From Dioszegia crocea (taxonomy: Eukaryota > Basidiomycota > Tremellomycetes > Tremellales > Bulleribasidiaceae): a DNA stretch of 64,000 nt. The notes below the pieces were generated by a model. The model was not told the origin of the DNA and did no database searches. It was given only the letters and a program-made list of their open reading frames with translations. The stretch is taken from the NCBI GenBank assembly GCA_001600615.1, contig BCKK01000010.1, forward strand, positions 757,392 to 821,391. The letters are read 5' to 3'. A program made the position numbers and the translations under genes. Below are positions 27,101-39,466 of this stretch, in pieces (position 1 is the stretch's first letter; each line of letters opens with the position of its first letter).

Positions 27101-29377
27101 GCTGTTAAGGCCAAGAGCAAGGCCAAGGGGAAAGAGGCGGACATGGCGGGAAACAGCGGAACCAAGGCCGATCCAGATATTCCGGGTACGACCGCGCCAA
27201 AACCTTCGATCGGAGCGGCAGTCGCGGCAGCTTTGAGGAAAGGCGGTAGGGGACGACCAGTTCAGCTCTACGGAAATGCCGTCATGTTCAAAGATCGAAG
27301 TCTACTCGATCAGCATGAACATCTCGATTTAGCTGCCGGCCCGCCTATATCGGCTCATCGGACGTCGCCCCGGTCGAAAAAGGTCGCATTGCTCGATTCG
27401 ATCGAATCTGAGGATAAGGCGAAATTGTCAGGTCAGCACTTGCCAAAGCTTGACTTTGCAGCTTCTGCCAAGGCTACGGGACTGGTGTCGAAGGAGAATA
27501 AGGGGAAGAAGAAGGCGGGGACGGCGGCGGCTGCAAGCGGAGCTGGAGCTCAACATCACTCTGCTCCTGCTGCTTTACCGAGATCACCAAATGTTCCTGT
27601 AACCCCTTCGAAATCTTCGGCGTCCACCACCAAGGCGGAAACCGGTACGCTTGATCGGCTACCCAACATCGCCTCAATGATCAGCTCGGCATTTTCGGGA
27701 TCAGGTCCTCCTATACCGGAAGGAGGCAAATCACCAGCTTTAACGGGTAAACGCGCCGAACCCAAAACTGAGATGTTCTCAGCGGCCGATATATCCCAAT
27801 TATCAGTCGACAACTTGCTCGTCTCAATTGAACAGCACGATGCCAGACGGGGCACGGCCGGTTCATCTTGGACCTTGGAGGAAGAAGAGGTCTTTGTCAA
27901 AAAGACAATATCACTTCGGAAAGAGCTCGGATCGCTTATTTCTTCGGGCGGTCTTGTTCCCGCTCGACAACTTCATATACCCCCTTCGGCATCAAGACAG
28001 CTTATAGTCATCATGACTCCCAATGGGTCTATTCGACCGCATATCTCCACTCGACCCAAGCGGGCCGATTCGCGTCTCTTCATCAGGCTCAACGAGTTTG
28101 ATAGGGCTTATCTGTCTGCTGGGAATAGCGAGGTGCCGCAGCGGGATCTACCGGTCCGGGATCTTATTGTGCGGAGTAGTTGTGTGAGGAGTGTATTGGA
28201 GGTGCAGCAGACGAGTATCAATATGGGGAATTGCGAAAAGGGGGAAGTCAAGTCAAAGACTATTGTCATTCAGGTCAGTTGTACCCCATACGGCCATGAG
28301 GATAAGCTGACATCTCAGAATAAATCCGACTCCATTGGTCTTTTCCGCCTTCGGACTTCAGGCTCTATCGCCTCGGGCGACCTCAAACTCGGTTTGGGCC
28401 GATACGGCGTCATTTCCGCCTTTGGTCGAAGGGAGGTCGAGAACTTCAGCTTCACACCCTCCCTCGTCGGCAATTACCAAGAGAACATCGTGATTGAGAA
28501 TGTTCTCGATTCATACCAGGATCAAAACGTCGCTGTTAAAGCCAACGTCCGGAAACAACCAAATTTCGCTGTCGATCCGCCAGTATTGGACTTTGGTATT
28601 ATCGATCCAGCCAAAGATGTCAAGCCGATGATCTTTGTTGTGACCAATACTTCGAAATCGGAACGGACGTTTGCTGTTGAGGTGGTTGCGGCGGCTGGAG
28701 AGGTATGTGCCGAAGTGTCGATATCGAGAGATGAGACGGATGCGGGGACGGCATTGAGTAAGGAGCAAGAGGAGGAGGCGGAGGGAATGTTGCAGAAGCT
28801 GAAAATTGCCAGACGGAAGGGGAAGTCGGATAAGGTGCAGAAGTATGAGTCGAGGTTGACTGAGCTTGGAGTAGCGTTTCCACCTGCGGCGGCAGCGGTG
28901 TCGGAGGTCAAGGCGGATGAGACGGATGCGGCGAGCTTGGTGGAAGAGGATAAGGCCGTCAGTGCAGAGGCTGGAGCTGCCGATGTGCCTCAGCCTGACG
29001 CGGAGGATAACATCAAGGGGGACCAACCGGAAGTGAACGCCTCTGCGCAATCCCCATCCCTCACATCGCCAAGAGCCTGTATATCGACGCTCAGCCTCAC
29101 ACTCTCCGCCTCGCAAAAGACGAAAATTTCGGTTCAACTCATACCTCGGTCTGGCGCTATTGGCGTGGTGCAGGCCAAGATCAACGTGTATGAGAAGAAG
29201 AATACCGACGAGACGATCTCGGTGGTCGTTTCGGCATCGATAGGGAGTGGTGGAGTTAGGAAGGACGGGGAAGTGATGAGTGGGGAGCAAAGTTCAGGAG
29301 GGGATGATGAGAGATCGACGTCAGGTGCGTTTTGCGGTTCTTACTCACCCCTGACCAAAATACTTCAATCTCCCTGA
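24117..29377 (+). CDS. Large protein with ASH/MSP-like beta-sandwich repeats
   Basis: Exons 24117-24564, 24609-26672, 26718-28273 and 28319 onward. If the last frame simply runs to the TGA at 29377 the protein is 1708 residues. Recurrent segments have the pattern of ASPM-SPD2-Hydin (ASH) or MSP immunoglobulin-like domains: LDFGQITDGVWAKKLVTVKN, IDFGEVTVGASKSTTLRI, LDFGSVVINSPTVRTLLFEN, INMGNCEKGEVKSKTIVI and LDFGIIDPAKDVKPMIFVV. Long Ser/Ala/Lys-rich linkers separate them. The N-terminus has a glycine-rich hydrophobic stretch (GVGGLVGAGVKGLLDMAEGYL). Family knowledge: such domains occur in ciliary, centrosomal and secretory-pathway proteins. I do not recognise a named fungal orthologue. Two internal introns are exactly 45 nt and contain no stop, so an unspliced reading looks continuous. 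The final exon probably splices into the deaminase described next. Confidence 0.75.
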
Positions 29378-30037
29378 GCTACCCAAGCCTAGATCTGAGC
29401 TGACCTTGCAGACCCTCTTCATCTCGCTCTTATGCGACACTGCCTCGAACTTACCCCGCTTTGCCCCATATCCCCAACAGCATTCTGCGTTGGCTCGACC
29501 CTTTTCCTTCCCTCTTCCTCTCCCCTCTTCGCCACACTCCGACCGTACTTCCCAGCCTTCCTTCTCCCATCCTCCACAATGCCTGCCTCTACATCCAATC
29601 CACAGGGACTAATCCTCGGCGACGGCTATTCCCGGCAAATACCCGGAAACACCCACGGCGAAGCGAACGCTCTCACCAACTTCCGTACTCGATATGTCGA
29701 GATCTCATCTGCGGACTTACCGCCGATCGAAGAGGTGCTGAGGGAGGTGGATTGTTATGCTACGATGGAACCGTGCTCGATACGGACTAGCGGGAACCCC
29801 AGTTGCGCGCTGGAATTGGTCAGGTCGAAAGTGAAGACGGTATATCTCGTGAGTTGTTCTGTAAAACCCAAGGTATGGAAAGCTGACTTCGTACAGGGTG
29901 TGGAAGAACCGGCAGATTTTGTGCAATGTGAAGGTGTGCAGATATTGCAGGATGGAGGAGTTGTCGTTAGAAGGGTGGTGGGCTTGGAGGATGAATGTCT
30001 CAAGGCGGCTCGTAGGGGGACGAGCATGGGCGCGTGA
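29276..30037 (+). CDS. Riboflavin-pathway-type (RIB2/RibD-like) deaminase domain
   Basis: Exons up to 29324, then 29412-29848 and 29897-30037. Zinc-site motifs of the cytidine-deaminase superfamily in the RibD/Rib2 form are present: NTHGEANAL (His and catalytic Glu) and TMEPCSIRTSGNPSC (two Cys). GYSRQIPGNTHGE matches the Rib2 deaminase pattern, whose members deaminate the pyrimidine intermediate of riboflavin synthesis; the exact substrate here is inferred. The domain's N-terminal helix, HLALMRHCLEL, begins before the ATG at 29432, so coding must come from the exon before the 29325-29411 intron. That exon belongs to the ASH-repeat gene in the same frame. Either the two form one fused protein (1883 residues from 24117), or a separate 208-residue protein starts at an in-frame ATG at 29276. 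Confidence 0.8.
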
Positions 30038-30120
30038 TGTGGTTGTCCATGGTGAGCTAAAGTGACCCCCTGAATCGCTATCGTGTGGGAGACATCAGCT
30101 GATACCCCTTAGATTTCTGA

Positions 30121-30198
30121 GGACCGAGACCGGCGATCCGAGTTGTGGGCTGGAGCTGGTCTAGTCTAAGTTGAGATCGGTGCATCTCGTGAGTTGTC
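30121..30198 (+). pseudogene. Decayed partial duplicate of the deaminase exon
   Basis: Conceptual reading gives DPSCGLELV, stop, SKLRSVHL, matching NPSCALELVRSKVKTVYL of the intact deaminase. The match ends with an identical CATCTCGTGAGTTGT-like donor region, so exon end and splice donor were both copied. Over 60 aligned bases I count 45 identities with 29798-29857. A TAG replaces the Arg codon. It lies 84 bp after the gene's stop, preceded by CTGATACCCCTTAG, which resembles an intron end. Confidence 0.7.
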
Positions 30199-31550
<1,352 letters not shown>

Positions 31551-31773
31551 GTGTTTGGAGTCCTCCCCCTCCACCCCCTACCTGTGTAGTCTCTCTTCGA
31601 CCTTGTCGCATCCTGGTAGCAAGCACAGCACCAGTGTCTGTCGACTACTCCGGCTGAATAAAGAAGGCAAGTTTATCACTCATCATTTTTGCCACCCAAA
31701 TCGTGTGGGAACCATTTCGAAGCGTAGCTGACAGAGCAGTTGGTCCTCTTTTTAAATTTACCCCAACTACATA

Positions 31774-33271
31774 ATGGCTTCTAGGTCACCTGTCAGGCCT
31801 GTCAACAACCGTACGGTCAGGCCATCGACTCGTCCAACCAAGAACCAGTGGTTCCCATATGTGGGTCCCTCGGTCACCCTCCCCTTCAACCTGAAGTCAA
31901 ACCTTCGCGTGCACTTCGTAATTCCGCCTGGAGGCTCAATGCGAGCTGTGGGATTACAGATTAGGGATGCCTTAAGGGTGAGTTACCTGACAGATTGTTC
32001 CCGACATCGAGAAATAGCTGACTCATGCATAGATGCGTCGGATCCCACTCCTTAAGACCCCCCAGCCTCCCTACACACCCGAAACTGGCTGCAATTACCT
32101 CCTTGCTGTGCTCGACGTCGATCAGAACACCCTCGCCTACCCCGACTTCTCAGCAATCAGCTGGGTCGACCTCATCTTGCTCCAACGTGATTCGGAATGT
32201 CAGGGCATGGCATTCGCAAAAAACCATCAGCATGTCCCCATATCGGGCCTTCCCCTCTCACCCCTCATCCTCGGTCCTCTGCTCGCCAACGATCGAGCAT
32301 TCGGCCTCGCTCTCCAGTCAATGGAGAAAGAATGGAAAGCCCCCAACCTCGACGCCATTCGCGCCCCCAAAGTCCAATTCCTTCGGGCTCGATCCCTTTC
32401 CCCCACCCCACCACCCGACTCCAACGGTTTCGCCACCCCCAGGAAGGTGCACCCGGGAACCTACCGAGTTGAGAGGGACGTCAGGATGAGGTCCCTCACC
32501 CCCCCGTACATCCCGGACCCACGGCGATACGATGGCGATATGAACTATCGCATGCACAGTGGACGATCGGACTCACCATCTGATGACGAGTCGGAGGACG
32601 ACAATGGCGGTGGCAGTGGAGATAGTGAGAATGGAGGTGGTGGCTCTGGTGGTGGCGGTGGATCAGGTGGTTCGGGCGGTGGTGATGGGTCAGGTTCTGG
32701 TAGTCCCGCGTCGGGCTCTGGCGATCTCGGCAATTCTGGCGGGTCGGGTGGTGGTGTTGGTGATGTTGCTGGAGACACTGGAGCTGGGAACGGCACGAGT
32801 GATGGGGAGGCCGTAGCCACTGCGGGTCTTGGGGCTCCAGCTGTTGCAGGTGATGCGGGGGGTACTGCAGCTGAGAAAGATGGTGCTGACTCTGTCTCTG
32901 GACCCAGCTCCGACGCCGGCAGTACAGCTGTTGACGTCGTCTGTGACTCCGGAACACCCGTTACTACTGTTGCTGACGCTGCAGGTGGGGTGATGGTGGG
33001 CTGTGCTGAGAAGCCAGTCGATGATTTGGGTGCAGTTGATGGTGGGTCTGGTTCTGGGTCCGGGTCCAGCCTGTCTGATGCTGGGTCGGTGTCGAGTGCG
33101 GAAGATGGAGCTAGTGGGAGTGGTGGAAGTGACGGAGATGATGAGAAGAGTTTGGGTGGTGTGTCGGATGAGGAAAGTGCGGACGGAGGTGCTGGGACTG
33201 TTCTGAGTGGGTCGGCCGAAGATGACGAGGAGGAAGAAGAGGGAGATGAGGGAGCTTGTTACTGCAGCTAG
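31774..33271 (+). CDS. Unrecognised protein with Gly/Ser-rich, acidic-tailed C-terminal half
   Basis: Two exons, 31774-31977 and 32033-33271, 480 residues in frame. The first 190 residues look folded (VTLPFNLKSNLRVHFVIPPGG, CNYLLAVLDVDQNTLAYPDF, LLANDRAFGLALQSMEKEW) but match no family I can name. From about residue 240 the sequence becomes a low-complexity tract of Gly, Ser, Asp and Ala with GGGGSGG-type runs, ending in an acidic stretch and a terminal CYCS. The tract makes the plus strand unusually G-rich between 32600 and 33200. A secreted or surface role is not supported: no signal peptide is visible. The repetitive tail may expand and contract between strains. Confidence 0.75.
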
Positions 33272-33948
33272 TTCTCGTTCTTGTTCCCTGGTGTGAGTTG
33301 GAAAGTGTGCCGTGTAGGTGTCAGTATATTGTACTTGGCTTGTGTATAGTTAGCTGGCTCCGGACTCGCGGCTCGTCAATATGTACTCTTTTTTTCTTCT
33401 TACTACGCGCGCGCAATGTCGATCCTCCACTTATCTTTCCAAAGCACACCGCATTCCTCTTCACTCGAGAACATGATCATGCCTCTGTGATGTGCATACA
33501 CTCACATTCCCCAATCTTGAGCACCATCCGCGTTCTTCCTTCAACCTCTTCCTTCGGTCTTTGACTCTAGATCTGAGCATGATCCTGCATACACACATGA
33601 GAGCGCACTGAGTATGTTCCTGCTTGTCCTACATTGACGCTCGGACCAGTGCAAGGGCTTCTTTCCTCTGGTTCTGAGATGGGTGCATTCCTTTAGGGCT
33701 TTTCCTGGACCCTTCTACGCATCGTCTTCGCCCGTGTCTTTCTACAGTCATACTATACACTCATATCTACCGTGTTAGGATGCCCTTGTCCCCTCTGACT
33801 CATGAAGATCGGCCGTGCTGAAGCCTTCAATCCAAGGTGTATGCGCCAACTCCTCATTCCTCACGTTACGGCACGGCATCTCAGGGCCTTAAAAACACCC
33901 TCCCGCTTCGCCCTTCTTTCCCCCTCACCTTGTGTATATCAACCCAAT
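33272..33948. other. Intergenic, no gene seen
   Basis: Contains a short CGCGCGCG run near 33410 and probable 3' and 5' untranslated sequence of the flanking plus-strand genes. No supported frame. Confidence 0.4.
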
Positions 33949-34505
33949 ATGGCGTCAGATCGAAGTCCACGCGCTGGGCTTTCGTCATCGTCACGCTCTT
34001 CACCGTCATTCGAATCCGAAGCAGGTCCCAGTCGGCCGCGTTTGAGCGTTACTCCCCCATCCGGATCTTCGGCTTTTCCTCCGGTCGATATCAGCACCGA
34101 TGGCGATGGACGCGAAGAAAGGAAGGCGGATGGTGAACATGAGGTGAGGCGGCGTGCTGAGGCCAGCGAGGGATCAGGTGCAGATGAAGAAAGGAGGGGT
34201 AGGGAGAGGGCTCAGGGAGCAGGAGGGGGTGGAGTCAGGAAGGGTGAGTCTTGGTTCTAACAATTGCTCCATCTCCTACCTTATCCTTTTCGTCTCGTTG
34301 GTCTACATCCCAGCCCATACGGAGTACACAGATACGACCCTCAAAGGCGCTCTCTTGAACGTCCACTTGACACCTTTTCCCAGTCTACGATACCACCGTT
34401 TCCTACCTCCGCCATCCCTTTGGACCCCCTCCGACGTTTCATCTATCACGTCTTCAAACGTTTTTAGACGTGACGGAGGAGCTGGAAGACCTGTCGGTGG
34501 TGTGA
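33949..34505 (+). CDS. Small hypothetical Ser/Arg/Glu-rich protein
   Basis: First exon 33949-34243 encodes 98 residues rich in Ser, then Arg, Glu and Gly, with a clear GTGAGT donor. For the second exon I favour the acceptor at 34383, because CTTGAC precedes CCTTTTCCCAG in the usual branch position; it gives VYDTTVSYLRHPFG and ends LQTFLDVTEELEDLSVV at a TGA (34503-34505). An alternative acceptor at 34313 gives another frame ending at 34528. No family recognised. A disordered N-terminus with a short helical C-terminus would fit a small nuclear or adaptor protein, but that is speculation. Confidence 0.45.
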
Positions 34506-34641
34506 TCAGAGAGCCTGGAGACATATAAACCCCCCTTCTGAAACCATTCCCCCCCTACCCGTCCCTAGTCCAAAGTGATCACGCCAGAGGTCCAAGCTTA
34601 CCTAGACTCAAATTTTCTACTCCAACCACTACATACTCATC

Positions 34642-37600
34642 ATGTCTCTTACCGATATCCATCTGCTGCCTGCCCTATACGACGCATTGGCTTCTCCTCC
34701 ATTGTCGCCTGCGTCTTCCACCACTCGGAAACTGCGCGCTATTACACCCCTTCATTCCGTCATCTCTACCCCGAACCTCTCGCCCATCTCTGTCAACTGC
34801 CCTTTTCTTCATCACTGCGCACCCGCTGCCCCTACTGCCACCACTACTATCGTCGCCCCATCCGCGGCTGCTTCTGTCCCCATCCTTGCCGACCCTGCGA
34901 TCTTTGAACCTATCAACTCCCTGCCTGGATCTCTGCTCCCTTCGCAATTCCTCCTTCCGGCCAAACCTTCTGCCCTCCTCTACCCGCCTCACATTCACGT
35001 CGATACTTCAGTGGAATCGCTTACAAGGGAGAAGAAGGGAAAGATGCCGGCCTTGAGTCATTTGCTCAGTGTTGGCGGCGGGAGGGTGTTGGCTCTCGCG
35101 GCGGATGAGCAGTATGTTTACGCTGGTTGTCAGAGCGCAGACAACGAGATCGTCGTGAGTTACCCTACTACTCCCGAGCTGACTCTAGGTGTTCTCTCGC
35201 AATACTCTTCAGCCCATGTTCCGGCTTCTCGGCCATCAAGGCAGCATCATGGCTTTGATGATCATCGAAGAGAAGGGTTGGTTGGTCAGCTCGAGCAGTG
35301 CTGGAGATGTTCGCGTAAGTTCTGGTTGTGACCATTGCTGACGATAGATCTGGTGTACGCAGAATCTCGAACCTCTTCACATCATTCATCCCTGCGACGA
35401 TACGGCAGGCGACGTCTACTCACTCGCTTGGGACGGTCGGAATGGCGGTACTCTCTACTTCGGGACGCAAGGTGCTACTATCGAGTGGATCAACTTCTCC
35501 CCCAAATCCAAGCCCAATCCTCTCAAACAATCTACCACTGCCGCCAATGCCAGTATCACAATTCCTGTCCTTTCAGACGGTACATCCCCGGTTGAAGGCA
35601 AGGCTCCATCCTCCTCTACACCCGGCCAGCGCTCTGGCCGATACAAACCCCATCACTTCTTCGACAAACCCCCTTCCAATGTCGGTAGCGGTGCCAATAC
35701 CCCTGGTTCCACTCAAATATCGGCCGACTTTGACGCCATGCGTATTTCCTCCGGCACACCCCGTCAGCCTCCTGTTGACGAACTCGAAGTTGCCGTTGAA
35801 GATCGGTTGACCTTCGCGCACTACGGCTACGTCTACGCGTTGCAGATTGTGCATCGGGCAGACGGGTCCAAGTGGCTCGTCTCGGGTTCAGGCGACTCGG
35901 ACGTCAAGATCTGGTCTTGCGCCCCCGGAGGGGGTCTGCACTTCGTCAAGGACTTTTCGGGCCTTTCCGGCGGAGTCCTCTCGTTCGCCTATCGCGATTC
36001 CCTTCTGTATGCCGGATTGCAGGATGGTGAGATCCTGATTTGGGACCTCGAGACCAGCGCGTGTATCCGAACGATCGAAGCGCACGAGACGGACGTGATG
36101 AGTATGAGCGTCTTGGGTGGGGAGGTGTACACTGCTGCGGCAGATGGAAGGGTCTTGAGGCTGGATGAGGACTTTGATTGCACGGCGGCTTTCAAGGCAC
36201 ATCAGGGGATTGTGCTGGGTTCGGTCATCGTCAAGGGGATCAGATCGGGATGGGACCTCATCACTGCTGGGAATGATTCTTATGTCAAGGTGAGTCCAGA
36301 TCTAGGCTATGGCTGATTGTAGATATGGTCGATCGATTATCCTCAGAGTAGCAGTTCGCCAGACCGGGAAGTCCAGATGGAAGGAGAGGGCGATGTGATG
36401 CTTTACGCCTTGTCGAAGCTTATCTCGGTTCCTACTGTCAGTGACGACACGCACAGAGAGAGTTGTAGGCAGGGTGCGCATCTACTCAAGAAGATCCTAG
36501 GGCAACTGGGCGCTTCGGCGGAAGTTGTAAGTCTACGATTTGAGTCAGCTGACATTCAGCTATCTGGCGAACAAGGCAAAAACCCCCTCGTCCTCGCCAC
36601 TTTCTCCGCCACCTCTCCTGTCGATTCGGCCAAACCCCGCCGTCGCCTGCTTTTCTACGGGCACTACGATGTTCAGCCAGCGGCTGAAGAACAGTGGGAG
36701 ACCAATCCTTGGGAACTATCGGGCCGGAATGGGTATCTCTATGGTCGAGGCGTATCGGATAACAAGGGCCCGATACTGGCGGTGGCGTGTGCTGCGGCGA
36801 CGTTGAGGCGGAACAGGGAATTGGAGGTAGATGTGGTGCTTCTTATCGAGGGCGAGGAAGAAGCGGGAAGTAGAGGGTTTGCTTCGACTGTGCGAAAGAA
36901 CAAGGTAAGCTGAATCGACGCCAAGTGCTGATGAGTAGGAATCTATCGGTCATATCGATACTATCCTCCTTTCCAACTCGACCTGGATCAACGAAGAGAA
37001 CCCATGTGTGGTATACGGGATGCGCGGGGTGGTCTATGCCAATTTGAGCATATCGTCCGCTGGAGCCGATGCGCACAGTGGGGTGGATGGCGGAATGGTG
37101 GCGGAACCGATGTTTGATATGGTGAGAGTTTTGGGTGGGATAGGGGATGCCAAGGGTGTCAAATTGCCAGAGTTCTGTAAGTTGCTTCTGACTCTGAAAT
37201 GAGAAATAGCTGACTCTTTGCAGATGACAATGTCCGGCCTCAATCGCCAGCCGAGATGGATCTGTTATCGGACGTTGCGAAAGCGTGCGGACGACCCATC
37301 GAGGAGCTCGACAAGATTTGGCGTCAGCCCAGCTTCAGTATTGCCAACATCACCACATCGTCCGCTTCATCCAACAAGACTGTCATTCCCAAACGCGTCA
37401 CTGCCGATATTTCCATGCGACTTGTTCCCGACCAGGATCTAAAGACAATCGTCGCCGGGCTCAAGAAGCACTGTCAGGAAATGTTTGATGAACTCAAATC
37501 GGCAAATACATTCGAGGTAAGTTTGGATTCTCCAATCGGTGTGACCCCAGCTGACAACACCTAGATGAACATCACGCATCACGCCTCTTGGTGGCTCGCA

Positions 37601-37861
37601 TCGCTCGACAACCCTTATTTCAAAGCTCTCGAATCGTCCGTTGAAGAAGTATGGGGAATGAAACCGTTAAAGATTAGGGAAGGAGGAACAGTGCCTACTA
37701 TCTTTTGGCTAGAGGCGGAGTTTGGAGCGCCGTGTGTTCATTTACCACTGGGTCAGGCGAGTGATGCGGGGCATTTGGCGAATGAGAGGATGAGGCTGTT
37801 GAATCTCAGGAATGGGAAGAGGGTCGTGGAGCTTTATCTGGGGAAAGTCGCGAGGGTCTGA
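34642..37861 (+). CDS. DUG2: Glutathione-degradation protein Dug2-like: WD40 repeats plus M20 peptidase
   Basis: Eight exons: 34642-35154, 35189-35314, 35348-36289, 36323-36526, 36560-36904, 36939-37176, 37224-37516 and 37565-37861; 985 residues. The first 550 residues contain WD40 repeats (GDVRIWCTQNLEPLH, GSGDSDVKIWSC, DGEILIWDLETS, AGNDSYVKIWS). The rest is a metallopeptidase of family M20: metal ligands in GHYDVQP (His630), GRGVSDNKGP (Asp662) and the catalytic EGEEEAGS (around 694-697), with a C-terminal SDAGHLANE segment. This fusion is diagnostic for Dug2, which in yeast pairs with the amidotransferase-like Dug3 to cut the gamma-glutamyl bond of glutathione in the cytosol. No DUG3 gene is seen in this window. 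Its 3' end faces the short-chain dehydrogenase. Confidence 0.93.
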
Positions 37862-38018
37862 GGAGGATTGGAAAGAAGGAAGAATTGGATATGTGGAGGG
37901 ATTGATCTGGTCAGATGCATATTTGCGAGCTTGGCGCTAACCAGCTTCGACGTCGGCTGATGGGTGCCTTGATCCAATATGGCCTGCTGACTTGCACCAT
38001 TGACAAGAAGAGTGGTAG

Positions 38019-38065
38019 ATACATCCAGCGTAGATCAGTCAACATACATCCAGTAGATCAGTCAA
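38019..38065. repeat. Short tandem duplication
   Basis: Copy one at 38019-38042 and copy two at 38044-38065 both read ATACATCCAG...TAGATCAGTCAA; the second lacks the CG in the middle. It lies between the convergent 3' ends of DUG2 and the short-chain dehydrogenase. Confidence 0.85.
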
Positions 38066-38107
38066 GATACAGTAACTTATTAGCTAGACCGACACCAACA
38101 CGCCCCA

Positions 38108-39466
38108 TTACACACCGACAACCTTCTTTAATTGAGCCTCGCAATACTCCCAAGTCGCTCGCTGTGCTTCGGGATCTTGAGCCTGGCGGATCAGACGATG
38201 CCACCTTATTTCAACGATGGAACTCACCTTTGGATGCGAAGGGTGATATTTCTTAGCCCATGGGACGTAGTATGACCCCGAGTCGGCGAGAGTGACTTCA
38301 GGAGAAGTGGCGGCGTAGATCTGTGTGATGGCGCCTAGTGAGACATCGTATAAAGTCTTCCTGGCCTGGACAACGAGTCAACACTGATCATGAGGGTAAT
38401 TGATCTGGGAGGGAAATGAGAAATCAGACTTACGAGCATCTGCGCTACTCCGCCGGAATGACGAGTGAGCTCCGTGTTGATATTTCCTGGATCTGGCGAG
38501 TCAGTAAAGAGAATCAAATGGAGTCACAACAAGGTGGGGACTTACGGAGTGATACTGATATCACACCGTCAGAACGGAGCTTCTCAGCCATGACATTTGC
38601 AAGGTGGATGTTCCCGATTTTACTGAAGATATCAGCACCGGCCGTCAACTAAGACATACCTCTGACCATAATGACAACGGTTGTTGACTCGGCTAGGCTC
38701 CGTGAGGGATTCATAGTCGATACCGTCTGTCTTGGTGAAGATGTAGTGCTGACTCGTCAGCCTTTGAAGCTCAAATTCAGCCCGATCTGACTCACCCCTG
38801 AGCTGGACACCCAGACTATCCGGACAGATCCAGCTGGGCTTTTCTTAGCTGTTGCCGATAATAGAGGAAGGAGGGGCTTGTTAAATGCGAAATGACCCAA
38901 AACGTTGGTTCCGAACTGCATCTCGTAGCCGTCGCTGGTGGTACTATTTGTCGGAGGGAACATGACGCCGGCCGAGTTGATCTGACCAATCAGTTCTGAA
39001 ACGCTAGAAGCAAGCAAGACAGCTTACCAGAAGGTCAAGTCGGGGCTCCTTCTCTGCGAATTTGACACCTGCTTCATACGCCTGCTTCATGTTTCCAAGA
39101 TCGAGCTGGAGGAAGCTGCCGGTCAGCGAGAGTACTTTACAGGCATAGTGGGTCACTTACTGAATATCGGACTTTCCAGTCTTGGATTTGAGCTCCTCAA
39201 TAGCAGCTTCGGCCTTCTCCTTGGACCGACAGGCCGCATAGACTTTAGCGCCTCGAGCGAGAAATTGCTCTGCAGTGTATTTTCCAAGACCGGTCTGCTT
39301 GTGTCAACCACTGACTTCGGGATGCTCGAGCGTGGTCTAGGCTCACGTTTGCTCCAGTGATGATGACAACTTTCCCACTTTGGTCCGGGATGTCATTCAC
39401 TGTAAACTTCGCTTCGGGCACAAAGAAGCCTAAGGCGGTGGTGTCAAAGAGGTCGCCGATACCCAT
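38108..39466 (-). CDS. Short-chain dehydrogenase/reductase
   Basis: Start ATG at 39466; first exon to 39347 encodes 40 residues and ends inside the cofactor motif, which spliced reads TGANTGLGK. Later exons give [12 protein letters not shown] and [10 protein letters not shown] segments, [18 protein letters not shown], and [10 protein letters not shown]. The active-site Tyr and Lys lie in HYGQSKIGN, assembled across the intron near 38660. The protein ends AQLKKVVGV at a TAA (38108-38110). Family knowledge: classical SDRs of the retinol-dehydrogenase/WWOX-like type use NAD(P) to oxidise or reduce alcohols and carbonyls; the substrate is unknown. The first ten residues, [10 protein letters not shown], are short, with no signal peptide. 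It shares a 541-bp gap with the divergent medium-chain dehydrogenase at 40008, so the two may be co-regulated. Confidence 0.9.

Noticed and set aside
28511..29290. 259-residue frame antisense to the ASH gene
   Set aside because: Basic low-complexity shadow of a supported exon.
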